NCBI GenBank assembly: GCA_944474755.1
Contig: OX104112.1
Location: 51,844,774 to 51,908,773 of the forward strand
Reading direction: 5' to 3'
Length of the DNA: 64,000 nt
Source: Limnoperna fortunei
Lineage: Eukaryota; Mollusca; Bivalvia; Mytilida; Modiolidae
The notes beneath the pieces were generated by a model. That model was not told the DNA's origin. It was given only the letters and a program-made list of their open reading frames with translations, and made no database searches. The translations under genes and the position numbers were made by a program. Positions 36,501 to 46,400 of this stretch are shown here, piece by piece (position 1 is the first letter of the stretch; each line of letters begins with the position of its first letter).

Positions 36501-39500
36501 TTCCCACAGGTCTTACGTTTAACCCATCTTTATCTTCACAAAACAGGTAGACCCAAACAAAGTGACATTACACAAAAAGCACACAACTGATCCTGATACA
36601 TGTGTTTCATTTAATGTGGTTTCAATATCATTTTTTTAAATTATTTTTAGCTACCTTATATCTTGGAATGCTGTTTTATTTATGAAGAAGCCAGAGTACT
36701 GGGTAAAAACCTCGGACCTTAGGTAGTGGAGGATGATGACATGACATTAGGTTTTTTCTGAATTCAAAATTCTTTTGTTTAGAATTTGGAATCTTACAGG
36801 GCATACTTAGTATCTTAATCAGAAATGCAGTTCTTGCAGAGTGGCGAATGCAAAAAATGCAAAAGTTAAGTGGAAGGTTTCAAATGTATTTGACATTTAT
36901 AGTGGTTGTTAACCATAACTAGTGGTCCACAATGGTCACAGCCACTTCTTCGATGACGTGTATGAGTGGAACGTCACATATACCACCTACGCAAACCGTA
37001 TAAGCCGAGTGGTTAAGGTAGTTCTTCTACTATTGATCACGTCATCTTTCAACACTGAGATTGGGGGTTCGAGGCTCACTGCAGGAAGGATGCGTTCGAC
37101 TCCAATGTTCACTGATAAGGATTGCTAGTTTTACTACCGAAGGTTGGGGGTTTTCTCTGGGTACTCTGGCTTCCTCCTACAAAAAAAAGTGGATGTCATG
37201 ATATAGCTGAAAATGATGAAAGTGTTGTTAAACACCATTCAAACAAACAAAAACCAAATTTAGCCTATACCTCCTGGATGCAGAAGACGTTTGCAAACAC
37301 AACTTGTACTATCCAGATCATCATGGATGTTTTTGTTAACCATTCTTCTACATCTATCACATTATAACTGCCATCTGCAGGGACACACAACTTTGGAACA
37401 TCTGCTTTCTTACTGGCCCCTAAACAGACAGAAGCTTATATAAAGTTATAGTTAAAGTATACAAAAGTTTTGAAGAAAAGTAAACAATGAAGACTGGCTT
37501 GTGGCCTGTTTTGTTTCTTGTCTTAACAATACAAAATGTTCATAATTACTTTCAAAATTTTCTATATCTGAAAGCTGAAAAAAAATGTATGTGTGTTTCT
37601 AGAGTCCAAAGAATTCTTTCAAAACACAGCCAATACCCACCAATTCCATTTCAGAAGCTGAGTACACAGTTAAACAGTGAGATCACTCTCTTTAGCTGGA
37701 AATCTAAGGATATTCTTGTCAATTAAGGTAGTATGCACATACTGTAATTGAACTATAGTTATAACCGAGTGGATGCATTGATTTTCCACCAAATTTAAAC
37801 CTTTTTCACTAGTTCTGCACATGACTAATTTGATAAATAAACTTGGTACAAAAATATAGAGATTAATAAAATTAAATAAAGATTGATCAAAAAGGATTAT
37901 TATTTTATAAATTATATAAGTTGTCACTATATAAAACAAAATATAGTGACAAATAAAAATCACCTTTTGTATAAAGTTCATTAAACAAACTGAGAACAAA
38001 TCGCCTATCTCCTTCATCCTTGTAGTCTGTCGTCTGCCAGCATTTCCATTGGGGTAAATCACTTATGACTGCCTTGAAGGCCAAGACAAATTCATTAACT
38101 GTCTGAAAATATCAATAATTTCAGAACATTAGTGCCTGACATTCTCATCAAACTATGCCAATAGAGGAAAAAATACAAGCGACAAACCATGTGCAAGCTT
38201 TATAGATTATTTATACTAGTATACCTGTAATTACATATAAATTAAATAGATTATTATCTTTATTGTAAAAACATTAGATTGGATGCAAATGATAGATCAA
38301 TGCATTATAAAGAGCTAAATTACTGTATGAATCACTTGTTGTTAATACTAGTAAAAGAACACTATCATTGGATTGGGTGAATATTATACAATTACTGACT
38401 TTTATGTAGGTTGCTACATGTATCATGATTTCTCAACCACGTGCACAGACAATGTAATATTCTATAAACTGCTAGGCAAGTTGCATATAAATTTGTTCAA
38501 GGTTGAGGACTGCATATCAAAGAATGTATCTGTTTTATTATATGAATTAAATCATCAACTCTGTCTATCATGGAATATGTAATATCAGCAGATGTACAAT
38601 GTATGAATTGTTGTTTACTAAATTTTTGTGTTATTAATGCATAAATGAATCAGATCAAAAAACAGGTCAATATTAGATTTCACTTGTGCAGCAGAACTGT
38701 GGCAAGGACAAAAAAAATCTTAATTTGATGCAAAATAATACTGTGGTGATTTAACATGACTCAAAAGACGCTTTTAGATTAATCAAAAACATGCAAAATT
38801 CTATTCATGTAATATAATACTTCAATGGGTATTTTACACAGCCGATTATGATAAACCACTAGACTTACTTGATACAAATTCTGGGCAGTAACAACATCAT
38901 CGTTGGGATCACTCAACATAAATAAAATAACTGCTTTATCTGTGACTGTTCCTCGTAAACCATTATCAACAAAGATTTCAAATGATGAATATGAAATTTG
39001 ATGACCTTTTGCCTTGTGCCTACTTCTAAGATATGCATATATCTTGTCATATAATTGTTTTGGTAGGAATCGAAGTGATTTCTACAAATAAAAAAAAGCA
39101 GAAAACATCACAAATAGATATTAATGAAATTAAATAAAGCAATTGAATATATAAAAACAGAACATGTCAATTTACAATGTCTCTTTATTTAAAGTACTAA
39201 GGGAATATATGGAATTAGTCCTCAATTAAATATTTTTAAGCATAAAATTGTAGAATGGACAATGAATTTATTACTTAATTGAATTATAGTTCCTTGCAAC
39301 CTGTATACTCAACCTGGAAACATGCTGGTCACCTCTGTAGGTTAAGCCCTGTCATCACAGTATGGTCTTAAGCTTGTTGACATGACAACACCACAAGTAC
39401 AGTGCACTTTTAGAAATGTGACTTGATTTCAACAGTTGACAACAAAATGCATTATTCACTGTTGGGCTCATCTCAACCCTTAGGTCACTTTACTATTTGC

Positions 39501-42500
39501 TAGAAGTGGCTACTGAACAGTCTATGGATCTTATGAAAAAGCTGGGACCCTACAGGGGTTCCCAGTGCATGACCCACAGAGCTGTCCAGTCCCCAGCATG
39601 TCCCCAGGAGACATGTAGGGGAGGCTTTCTTGTTGGGAGTTGTCAGGTGGGTAACATGTTTGGAGAACACCATGTTCCTTGCAGAATAAAGACCCTTTTT
39701 GTAGATTTGAAAAAAGTAGGCTCATTATAGAAGCTACAAAAGGCTAAATTCTCTGAGACTACCCAATACCCCATACTTTTCAATTGGCGGTCAAAATTTT
39801 AATCCTGTTGTCTTACCCCTTTTTTTATTGATCTATAATATTTGATAATTAGAATGTAACTTGTTCTTATCCTAAATATAGCTGAAATATTTCTCACTGG
39901 AAATTAAGCAAACATTCAATCCACCAATCTGTGTACAAAAAAGCTTTCAGTCAAACAATTCCCACAGGAAAGATTTGCACAAGTCTACTCATTATGACCT
40001 GTACACAGATTATCCAACTGGATACCAATCTGAAAGATGGGGTTGTGGTGGCCGAGAGGTTAAGGTAGTTTTTCTACTGTTGATCCTGTGGTCTGTCTCA
40101 CTGCTGGTAGGGTGCACTTGACTCTTGACAAAGATTGCCTGCCAGTTTTCGTACTGAAGGTCATGGGTTTTCTCAGTGTACTCCAGTTTCTTCCCCCAAA
40201 GATAGGGCATTTAATGGGACATTAAATAATACCCTGCCACATTGCATTTCATTTTAATATTCACGAACACATTTTACTGAATTACAAATTAGTCTATAGG
40301 AACAGCTGAGCATGATAACAGTCCATCACAGAAGACAAGTTTTACCTTGACCTTGGACCTATAAAAATAATTTAAAATTGGCACAACTCAAAAACTACAA
40401 ATAGGATTGTGCTGAAAATTCAACTTGATCTTCATTTTACAGTACTTAACAGCTTCCCAAATTTTCAACAAAATCTGTTTTTCATGTAATCTTTTGAAAA
40501 CTTAAATTTAATGATATTTATAAAATGTTGTGTACATGCATATTCCATTAAAACTGGTATATCAGATGTTTACATTTGAACTAAATGTTAATTATGTGGG
40601 GTTTTTTTTGCAAGGTGGCTTATCTTTATACAATGTAATGTACCATCATAGACCCCGTCATTTTGCCACAAGGCTGTGTCTTTTTATCACATTAAACCTA
40701 AAACTGTCCAATTTAAATAAAGACATTTTTAAAAGAACCATTTAAGAAAAGCCCATTAGAAATCTGGTTGTTATTGAAAAATATTCTTTAAACTGTAATC
40801 CCTATTACTGCAAACACATAATATGACATGTGAATTTTTGTGACCCTGGACACAAAGATAATTTATGGGTTTTTTTGGTAAGTAACCTTATACTTATGAT
40901 AATTAGTATGTATGTGTATTAAACTTTGAAGTATCAACACCACCAAAACTTAAGTATATTGACCTAAAGATAAAATTATTCATTTTGCAGGCCATGCAAA
41001 GACATTGTGTAATGTATCATCATATCCCCAATAACTGGAATATACTAGTAGGTATATGATTGTATATTGAGCTACATGTACATGTAGATAAAAGAGAGAT
41101 ATATGCTTTACTACACTCATTTCCATTTACATTGTATCGGCCTATGATAAATTAATGCAAGAACATACACTACATTAACAACTTGACAAAATCTTGTGAA
41201 ATACCACAGCCTTCAAGAATATGGTAAAAATATCTAATTCCTACAATAGTACATGTAAATAAAACCCTTGTATATCCAATATAATTAGATATCAAGCTTT
41301 GATTTTTGTGTGATACATGTTTATTTCCAAATATAAAAAAAAAGTAATATCAAGAGACAACATATGAGCCAGATTTTAAAAAATACATTTAAACTTTGAA
41401 ACTTTGGTACTAGTAGCTAGAAAACCTCAGATTTTTCAAACTAATATAAGTCTTTGTTTGTCCATCAAACACTGGTTTCATAAACATGATAAAAGCACAA
41501 CTCAAAATTTGTCTAATGGTCTATAGAATATGATAAGAAATTCATATAAACCACCATCTCAAACCTACACTAAGTCAATTGGCTCAGCATATGAAAATTA
41601 AATCTTCCATTAATAAGAATGAGAATAATAGAGCACGCACAATACATATACCTATAATAGTAACAGTTAAGTACACTTTTTAAAATAACAGGTACATCAT
41701 GTACATTAATAATTATGTCATGATTTAGACTTTTTTCCCATGACTAGAATTAAATAGCATTCGTTGACTTTTAAATTCAATATTAAGTGCACAGTATGAA
41801 GTGTATTAAATATAACTGTACAAAATGGATGAAAACAATCATTGAAATCATATTCCAATTAAAAAATTAAGTATGACTTTGATCTCTGTTGACACTTTTA
41901 TTGAAATAAAATTATACAGAAGACATTATTTATTTATTGCAAAAAATGTTTACTTTGAAGGAAATTCATTAACAAATCTTAAATACATAATATAAGTACA
42001 GAACAGATAAATTCCTAGAAATTACCCAACTTCAGTGGTGATCATAAAGTGTTACTTTTAAGATACAGTAAGAATAGTAAAGAATTTGAGAAAATATTAT
42101 AAAAACATATTGAAACACTTTAATGTACGAACGTTGCATATAAAGAGCCATAAAAATGGTTTTGCTCATCAGGTTCAAGTAAGTATATTTAGAAAGTAAT
42201 TGTTTTAGTCTAATAAATAAATAATTGTATTGGATAAAGCAATTACTAATTTATTATTTATTTTATTGAGACAAAAATATTGGTACAGTGAATAAGAATT
42301 AGTCTGCATTGATATTTACTTAGTATTATTTAAACTTCTGGACTTGGGGGAGTTTTTATTTAATGTCCTACTAGTACATATACACCGACAATCTAATGTC
42401 CTTGGCTGGACAGTTACTTAAACTTGTACATTGTATACTTTTTATACTAATTTTACTAAATTTTGTCAGCTTCCCATAAGCAAAGCCACAAATCATAGTT

Positions 42501-43237
42501 ATAAAACCTTGATCAACATCTCAACAAATAATATTTCAATAAAAATGTCCATAAAAACAAAACATTGCAAGCTATATAAATATACCCTGGGCCAATTTTG
42601 GTATGGGCTGATTTGTGGAGGTCAATTCTATTAAAAGGGAATGGCATCATCGACTCATGTACATGTATTCGTAAGATTAAACATCCTTAATTTCTACTTA
42701 AAAATTTTTTTAACAAAACTTTCAACCTTATTCAATATATTCTTTGTTGTGTAATTATACACATTGTAGAAATTAAAATAACATTTAAATAAAAACAATT
42801 AGTTACAAATTAGCTAACAAAAAGTAAAGATGTAAGTGGCCCCAGCAATTATTTATGTTGCTCTTTTACATTGTAACTAACGATAAATTAATAATGTTAA
42901 CTAGTCTCCTCCAGCAAGACAAATACACAATCATATATGACAGTAATTACTTTGTTGACAAAATAAATCTCTTTACTTAACCCTTTCGGCCTTTGCTACT
43001 TAATAAATGTAAAAAACAAAATTTCCTGTCTTAAAATGAATTATTGTCATGTAAAATGTCAGTGATGATTAATTGCTATTGTAGACAACCAAAATAAATA
43101 TTGAATCCACTCGCTCTGACTTAAACATTAAGAAGAACCTGATTGACAATGGTTCCAAAGTGTTTTTCGAGATATGATTGTTCAATGTCATCAAACGAGC
43201 TCCCTTTCCTTTGATGTTTGCTCCCTCCTCCTCCCAT
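30352..43237 (-). CDS. MEAK7: MEAK7 (TLDC1), TLDc-domain mTOR-associated protein, complete
   Basis: MEAK7 (EAK-7 in nematodes) is a lysosome-associated TLDc protein linked to mTOR signalling (known). Eight exons: 43237-43139, 39081-38869, 38102-37964, 37419-37271, 35761-35452, 33672-33554, 32418-32221 and 30504-30352. Their phases agree throughout and give 459 aa, against about 456 in human. The N-terminus MGGGGSKH is a good N-myristoylation signal. A helical region follows (34-200). The TLDc domain spans about 220-395, with LTSEWRLLFCNSLYGDSFSQ, GFIFGGFVSQGWE, TTGYNENYMYLNQG, GLGMGGQFNYLGFWID and CTTYGSPQLS. The C-terminus keeps the AMLEIIGKPQHSEGF segment. Some donors are weak (GTTCTT, GTTTGT, GTTAGT). 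The gene is divergent with CEP76, start codons 185 bp apart. Introns carry SINEs. Loss of exon phase or an extra exon in the 4.06-kb intron 1 is the main remaining doubt. Confidence 0.93.
30692..30787 (-). mobile_element. SINE 3' fragment in MEAK7 intron 7
   Basis: Sense with MEAK7. Keeps CTTACTCCCCATATATAAACTGGACGC and a TTCAAACGAACAAA tail; head lost. Confidence 0.5.
30788..32220. other. MEAK7 intron 7 sequence
   Basis: AT-rich, no exon or recognisable repeat seen besides the adjacent SINE fragment. Confidence 0.4.
32221..32418 (-). CDS. MEAK7: MEAK7 exon 7 (TLDc end)
   Basis: Residues 344-409, starting GMGGQFNYLGFWID and including CTTYGSPQLS. An open frame continues to TAA at 32199-32197. 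The GTAAAC donor after GAG and the family-like next exon show that it is spliced there. Confidence 0.9.
32690..33190 (+). repeat. SINE scrap plus ~140-bp repeat family copy in MEAK7 intron 6
   Basis: A short SINE piece (GAAAACTGGATGTCACAAAATA, 32695-32737) is followed at about 32935 by two units of the 140-bp family (ACACCTACCAGACAGTCATG, ATACCAAATATTATCAT, AAGGTCAGGTGAC). Confidence 0.6.
33554..33672 (-). CDS. MEAK7: MEAK7 exon 6 (TLDc)
   Basis: Residues 304-343: FLFTIAPQYGVFTTTGYNEN and YLNQGQETLPNGL. Acceptor TTTTGTAG, donor GTTAGT. Confidence 0.93.
34051..34286 (+). mobile_element. SINE copy in MEAK7 intron 5
   Basis: Head GAGTGGTTAAGGTAATG, B box GGTTCGATCTC, body ACAAGGATTGCCAGTTTTCC and AACCCCAATAAAACTG, end GTGGCATTAAACCCCAATCAA. 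Antisense to MEAK7. Confidence 0.8.
34735..34984 (+). mobile_element. diverged SINE copy in MEAK7 intron 5
   Basis: Head TTGTCTAGGTAGGTCCATC, decayed B box (TGAGTTTGAGC), body TTGACAAGGATTGCCAGTTT, end ACCTTATTCAAACAAA. About 450 bp after another copy on the same strand. Confidence 0.7.
35452..35761 (-). CDS. MEAK7: MEAK7 exon 5 (TLDc start)
   Basis: Residues 201-303, the first half of TLDc, with the conserved WRLLFCNSLYGDSFSQL and FGGFVSQGWE. Phase 1 end, donor GTTTGT. Confidence 0.93.
36650..36728 (-). mobile_element. SINE fragment
   Basis: On the minus strand CTACCTAAGGTCCGAGGTTTTT and ACCCAGTACTCTGGCTTCTTC match the SINE body. About 270 bp before the next, opposite-strand copy. Confidence 0.45.
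37000..37254 (+). mobile_element. full-length SINE abutting MEAK7 exon 4
   Basis: Head ATAAGCCGAGTGGTTAAGG, B box GGGTTCGAGGC, complete body and a CATTCAAACAAACAAAAA tail. It is antisense to MEAK7 and ends about 15 bp from the exon 4 splice donor. Confidence 0.85.
37271..37419 (-). CDS. MEAK7: MEAK7 exon 4
   Basis: Residues 151-200, including the YNVIDVEEWLTKTSMMIWIV helix. The donor GTATAG lies only about 15 bp from the end of an antisense SINE (37000-37254). Confidence 0.9.
37964..38102 (-). CDS. MEAK7: MEAK7 exon 3
   Basis: Residues 105-150 plus one base: FVLAFKAVISDLPQWKCW then RRFVLSLFNELYTK. Acceptor TTTTCAG; donor GTGATT. Confidence 0.9.
38869..39081 (-). CDS. MEAK7: MEAK7 exon 2
   Basis: Residues 34-104, with FLPKQLYDKIYAYLRSR and FVDNGLRGTVTDKAVILFML. 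Acceptor TTTGTAG, donor GTAAGT, phase 0 at both ends. Confidence 0.9.
40039..40229 (+). mobile_element. SINE copy in MEAK7 intron 1
   Basis: Head GGGGTTGTGGTGGCCGAGAGG is well kept. A deletion removes most of the B-box segment (GTCTGTCTCACTGC). Body CCAGTTTTCGTACTGAAGGTC, truncated end. Confidence 0.75.
40310..40480 (+). repeat. dispersed repeat, second copy
   Basis: Shares ATTGTGCTGAAAATTCAACT and AGTACTT-ACAG with 15060-15140. Family unknown. Confidence 0.6.
43139..43237 (-). CDS. MEAK7: MEAK7 exon 1
   Basis: Residues 1-33. The start codon was chosen because it yields the MG-plus-basic N-terminus typical of the family. It ends at CAG followed by a weak GTTCTT donor. Confidence 0.82.
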
Positions 43238-43422
43238 GACAAAACTACGTTGATCAAACTAACGGCACGAGGAGTTCCGAAAAATTCAAAACATGACCTT
43301 TGAAGGCCGAATTATTCGGAACATCCGCGGCCATATTCAAACATTCCTCATGGTGACAGCAATAATTAAGACTTAAACCTGCAACATTTAAAAGGGGCGA
43401 AAGCTTATCTTTATCTGCCACA
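43238..43422. promoter_or_regulatory. candidate bidirectional promoter of MEAK7 and CEP76
   Basis: The 185 bp between the two start codons must hold both 5' UTRs and both initiation sites unless non-coding exons exist elsewhere. It contains CCGCGGCCATATT (43326-43338), similar to the CCAT core bound by YY1-type factors, and is richer in GC than its surroundings. No convincing TATA box was seen. The transcription starts are not visible from sequence. Confidence 0.65.
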
Positions 43423-43485
43423 ATGTCTATGCCACCAGAGAAAATTTCTGAATTAAAACAAATTATACATGGACAATTATCTCAG
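43423..43485 (+). CDS. CEP76: CEP76 exon 1
   Basis: Residues 1-21, MSMPPEKISELKQIIHGQLS plus Gln; ends at CAG|GTAATA. The ATG matches the family start. Confidence 0.9.
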
Positions 43486-46400
43486 GTAATATATTCGTTG
43501 TGTTAGTAAAAAGCTTCTGTCAAAAACATGCTGATGCATGCAAGACATGGACCAACGTACTTTTTACATGCATGTAGCTGAGAAAAAGAAACAGACACAT
43601 ACTTTTTTATTATTAAATATCTGTGCAAAGTTATTGGGATTGATGATTTCAAATATAATGTTAACCATAAAATTATATTATTTAAAAAAATACAACAAAC
43701 AGAGTAATTGAGATAAACATAAAGAGAAAGTACAAATAGTTCAATAATTAAAGTATCTTGAGAAAAGGGTATACTGGTCAGGTAGAAGTTCTTGCCGTTA
43801 AAAAGCACAAGCAAATCTTGCTATTTTGCTGATTTTGTTGTTATGTTCCTATTAAAATCCATGAAAAATGCTACATTTGATAGATTCCACCATCTTCCAT
43901 CCAAAACAAATTAGGTTTATCACTTTTAAAATGCCCATTTTTCACAAAAACTGTCAAAAGATCGGGTGGCGAGAATTAATTGCCAGCAAGACTACTCCGT
44001 GACCAGTATGCACAATCAAATTACACAATGACAAATTCGATCAGGTATCATTTGTTTGTGCATTTGAAGTCCACACTATAACTAACATAACATAATATCA
44101 TTCGATTGTGCATGTAAATTTGATTTCTATAGATCCCTCATTTTTGAACAGATCAAATAACTGGTTTAAGATTTCATCTGACTGATTAAGCACTCTCTTC
44201 ATATTTTGAAGGTGAATGACAGCCCAGGGCTTGCCAAGTTTCAGGGTTAACTTGGATGTCTGCTGTTATCGAGTCCATAGTTAAGTGAAGAACTGAAAAG
44301 TTTTTGTTTGTTTGGATGAGTTCAATGCCATATAATTTTTTCTTCTATCTCATACGGGGGCCTCGGTGGCCGACTGGTCTAGGTAGTTCGTCTACCATTG
44401 ATCACGTGGTCTGTCAACACTGAGATTGCGGGTTCGATTCTCACTGCAGGCAGGGTGTACTCGACTTCAAACTTAAATGACAAGGATTGCCAGTTTTCCT
44501 ACCTCAGGTCGGGGTTCTCTCCGGGTACTCCGGCTTCCTCCCCCAATAAAAACTGGACGCCATGAAATAGCTGAAAAATTGCTGAAAGTGGCGTTAAAAC
44601 AACAACAATTTGTCTACCCATCGTGGTGGGGGTGGAGGAGAGTGAAGAGACAGCTTCCATAACTGTTATTAGCTTTCCTTAGTGGAGTTGCATTATAGAG
44701 TGCAGAAGACTTAATCACACTGGATATTCTGCCAAAAGATCTTTAAATCACATCTGAACAATTGTTCTGCATGTTAAGTTTCCGTTTCTTCTCTCCAGAA
44801 AATGATATACGTCCTATTTGATATATATATATAAGGCTGTTACGTTTGACAAATAAACAATATTTTTTTCTTTTCCTTTCTCGAACTCACAAAAAGGATT
44901 TTCTTTCTTTGATTTAGAAAAACCAATATGACTAAAAACCTTTATTTAGTTAATATGGGATCTAAAATGGTAACATACATTATTACAGATGGAGGTACAG
45001 AACCGTATCAGAGACATCATGGGAGAAGTTATCACCGAGGACTATAGTAACGGACAAGTGTCTGAACAGGAACTACTGCAAAAGTTGAAACAGAGAGGCC
45101 TTGTTGATGATATTCTGCAACATTTACAGTTTGAGAATCGTGGGGATGGACAATATCTTAGACGCCCAGCAACACATTTCCAGGACCATGATGACAAACT
45201 AACAAATCTGCCAGCAAAGAGAGGTTTTTAAAATTATTGATATGTGTATATAAGTACGGGGATAAGTCAACATGATAATGTGACTTTTTAATTTAGAAAG
45301 TGGAATCTTGGAAGATTTATTTTGTCATCCGTGTCTCATTGAAGGGCACCTGCCCCGAGATAAAATGACTAGAAAATGTATAGTTTTAAAAAATGTAAAT
45401 AATCTGTTTATTGCTGTTTTTTATCATTGTGACGTCTCTTTATTTACTTAAAAATGTCTTGACAACGAGATAGATGGTAGTAAAATGGGATAATATACAT
45501 GTAGCACATAAGGTCAAAGGAAAAAACTGCATGTTTCTTTTTTTTGTGTGGTTAAATGTTATACATGTAGAATCTTATTTTATTGCAAATTGTATTCTTG
45601 TAAAAAAAAATCACTAAAAGATCATTTAAATTAAATGAAATAACTTTTTCCCAAATAATTGTCATGTAATCTGTTGTATATTAAATGTAAATTGAATGAG
45701 TTGTTGCATAATTAAAATCTCCCATTTTTTTTTTTACGTTTAAAGGGAAACTTCGCGAAAAAATGAAAATTTGATATGTTATTCTTCAACTAAAAAGAGA
45801 TGTTTTATTATATTTTCAGTGGTTAAGTTTCTTCATGGAATTTACCGTGTAAAAAATGCACTTATGGAGGTCCGCCATCTTGTCACCATCTCGTCACTAG
45901 ATGGCGATACTAGACATCCAAGTACCTTAAAAGTCGTCGTATGATAATGACGCAAAACGGTCAATAACAGAAGGTTGTAGTATTAGACAAGGTTGTGTCC
46001 ACAGCAGCAACAACGGTAAACGGAAAGAAAGTCACAGTTTTGATAGGAAAAAATCCATAATTATTAATTAAATTGAAAATTATTCGTATTTTTATTTTCA
46101 ACTTAATCAGAATAGGCAACTTATTGAACGAAATTTTTTTATATAAAATATTTGCGAAGTTGACTAATTAAGAAATAACGGTCATTAAATGAAATATTTT
46201 TAAATACTCTGGTTTTCGCGCATCAAAATTTCACTTCACGTTTAGTATATTTATAATTATTATAATTATTATTATTGTTATTATTATAATTATTCTTACT
46301 GATAACATTTTTTGTGCGTGTGCGTAACACATTTTCCGAAATTTACATGTTGTGTATATTTGAGTTAACGTGCAAGTTTTACGTTTCCTCTGACTTGGCA

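Larger units (their letters stand above)
39082..43138. other. MEAK7 intron 1 (4.06 kb)
   Basis: Holds one SINE and a dispersed repeat, listed separately. A GC-richer patch at 39500-39730 has short open frames on both strands without homology I recognise. Near 42340-42415 a segment (GGGGGAGTTTTTATTTAATGTC, ACACCGACAATCTAA) resembles 49185-49245 in CEP76 intron 4. Confidence 0.45.

Noticed and set aside
37670..38062. 130-codon minus-strand open frame
   Set aside because: It reads MEAK7 exon 3 in a different frame and runs through intron; the spliced reading matches the family.
39497..39730. GC-richer open frames on both strands in MEAK7 intron 1
   Set aside because: No motif, no splice context and overlapping frames on both strands; treated as intron.
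42431..42634. 67-codon plus-strand frame
   Set aside because: Low-complexity AT-rich translation inside MEAK7 intron 1 without homology.
43069..43257. 62-codon minus-strand frame over MEAK7 exon 1
   Set aside because: A shifted frame; the ATG at 43237 gives the family-like myristoylated start instead.
44431..44441. tRNA-like B box and head in SINE copies
   Set aside because: The heads resemble tRNA genes but lack a full cloverleaf and are followed by the SINE body, so they are not annotated as tRNA genes.
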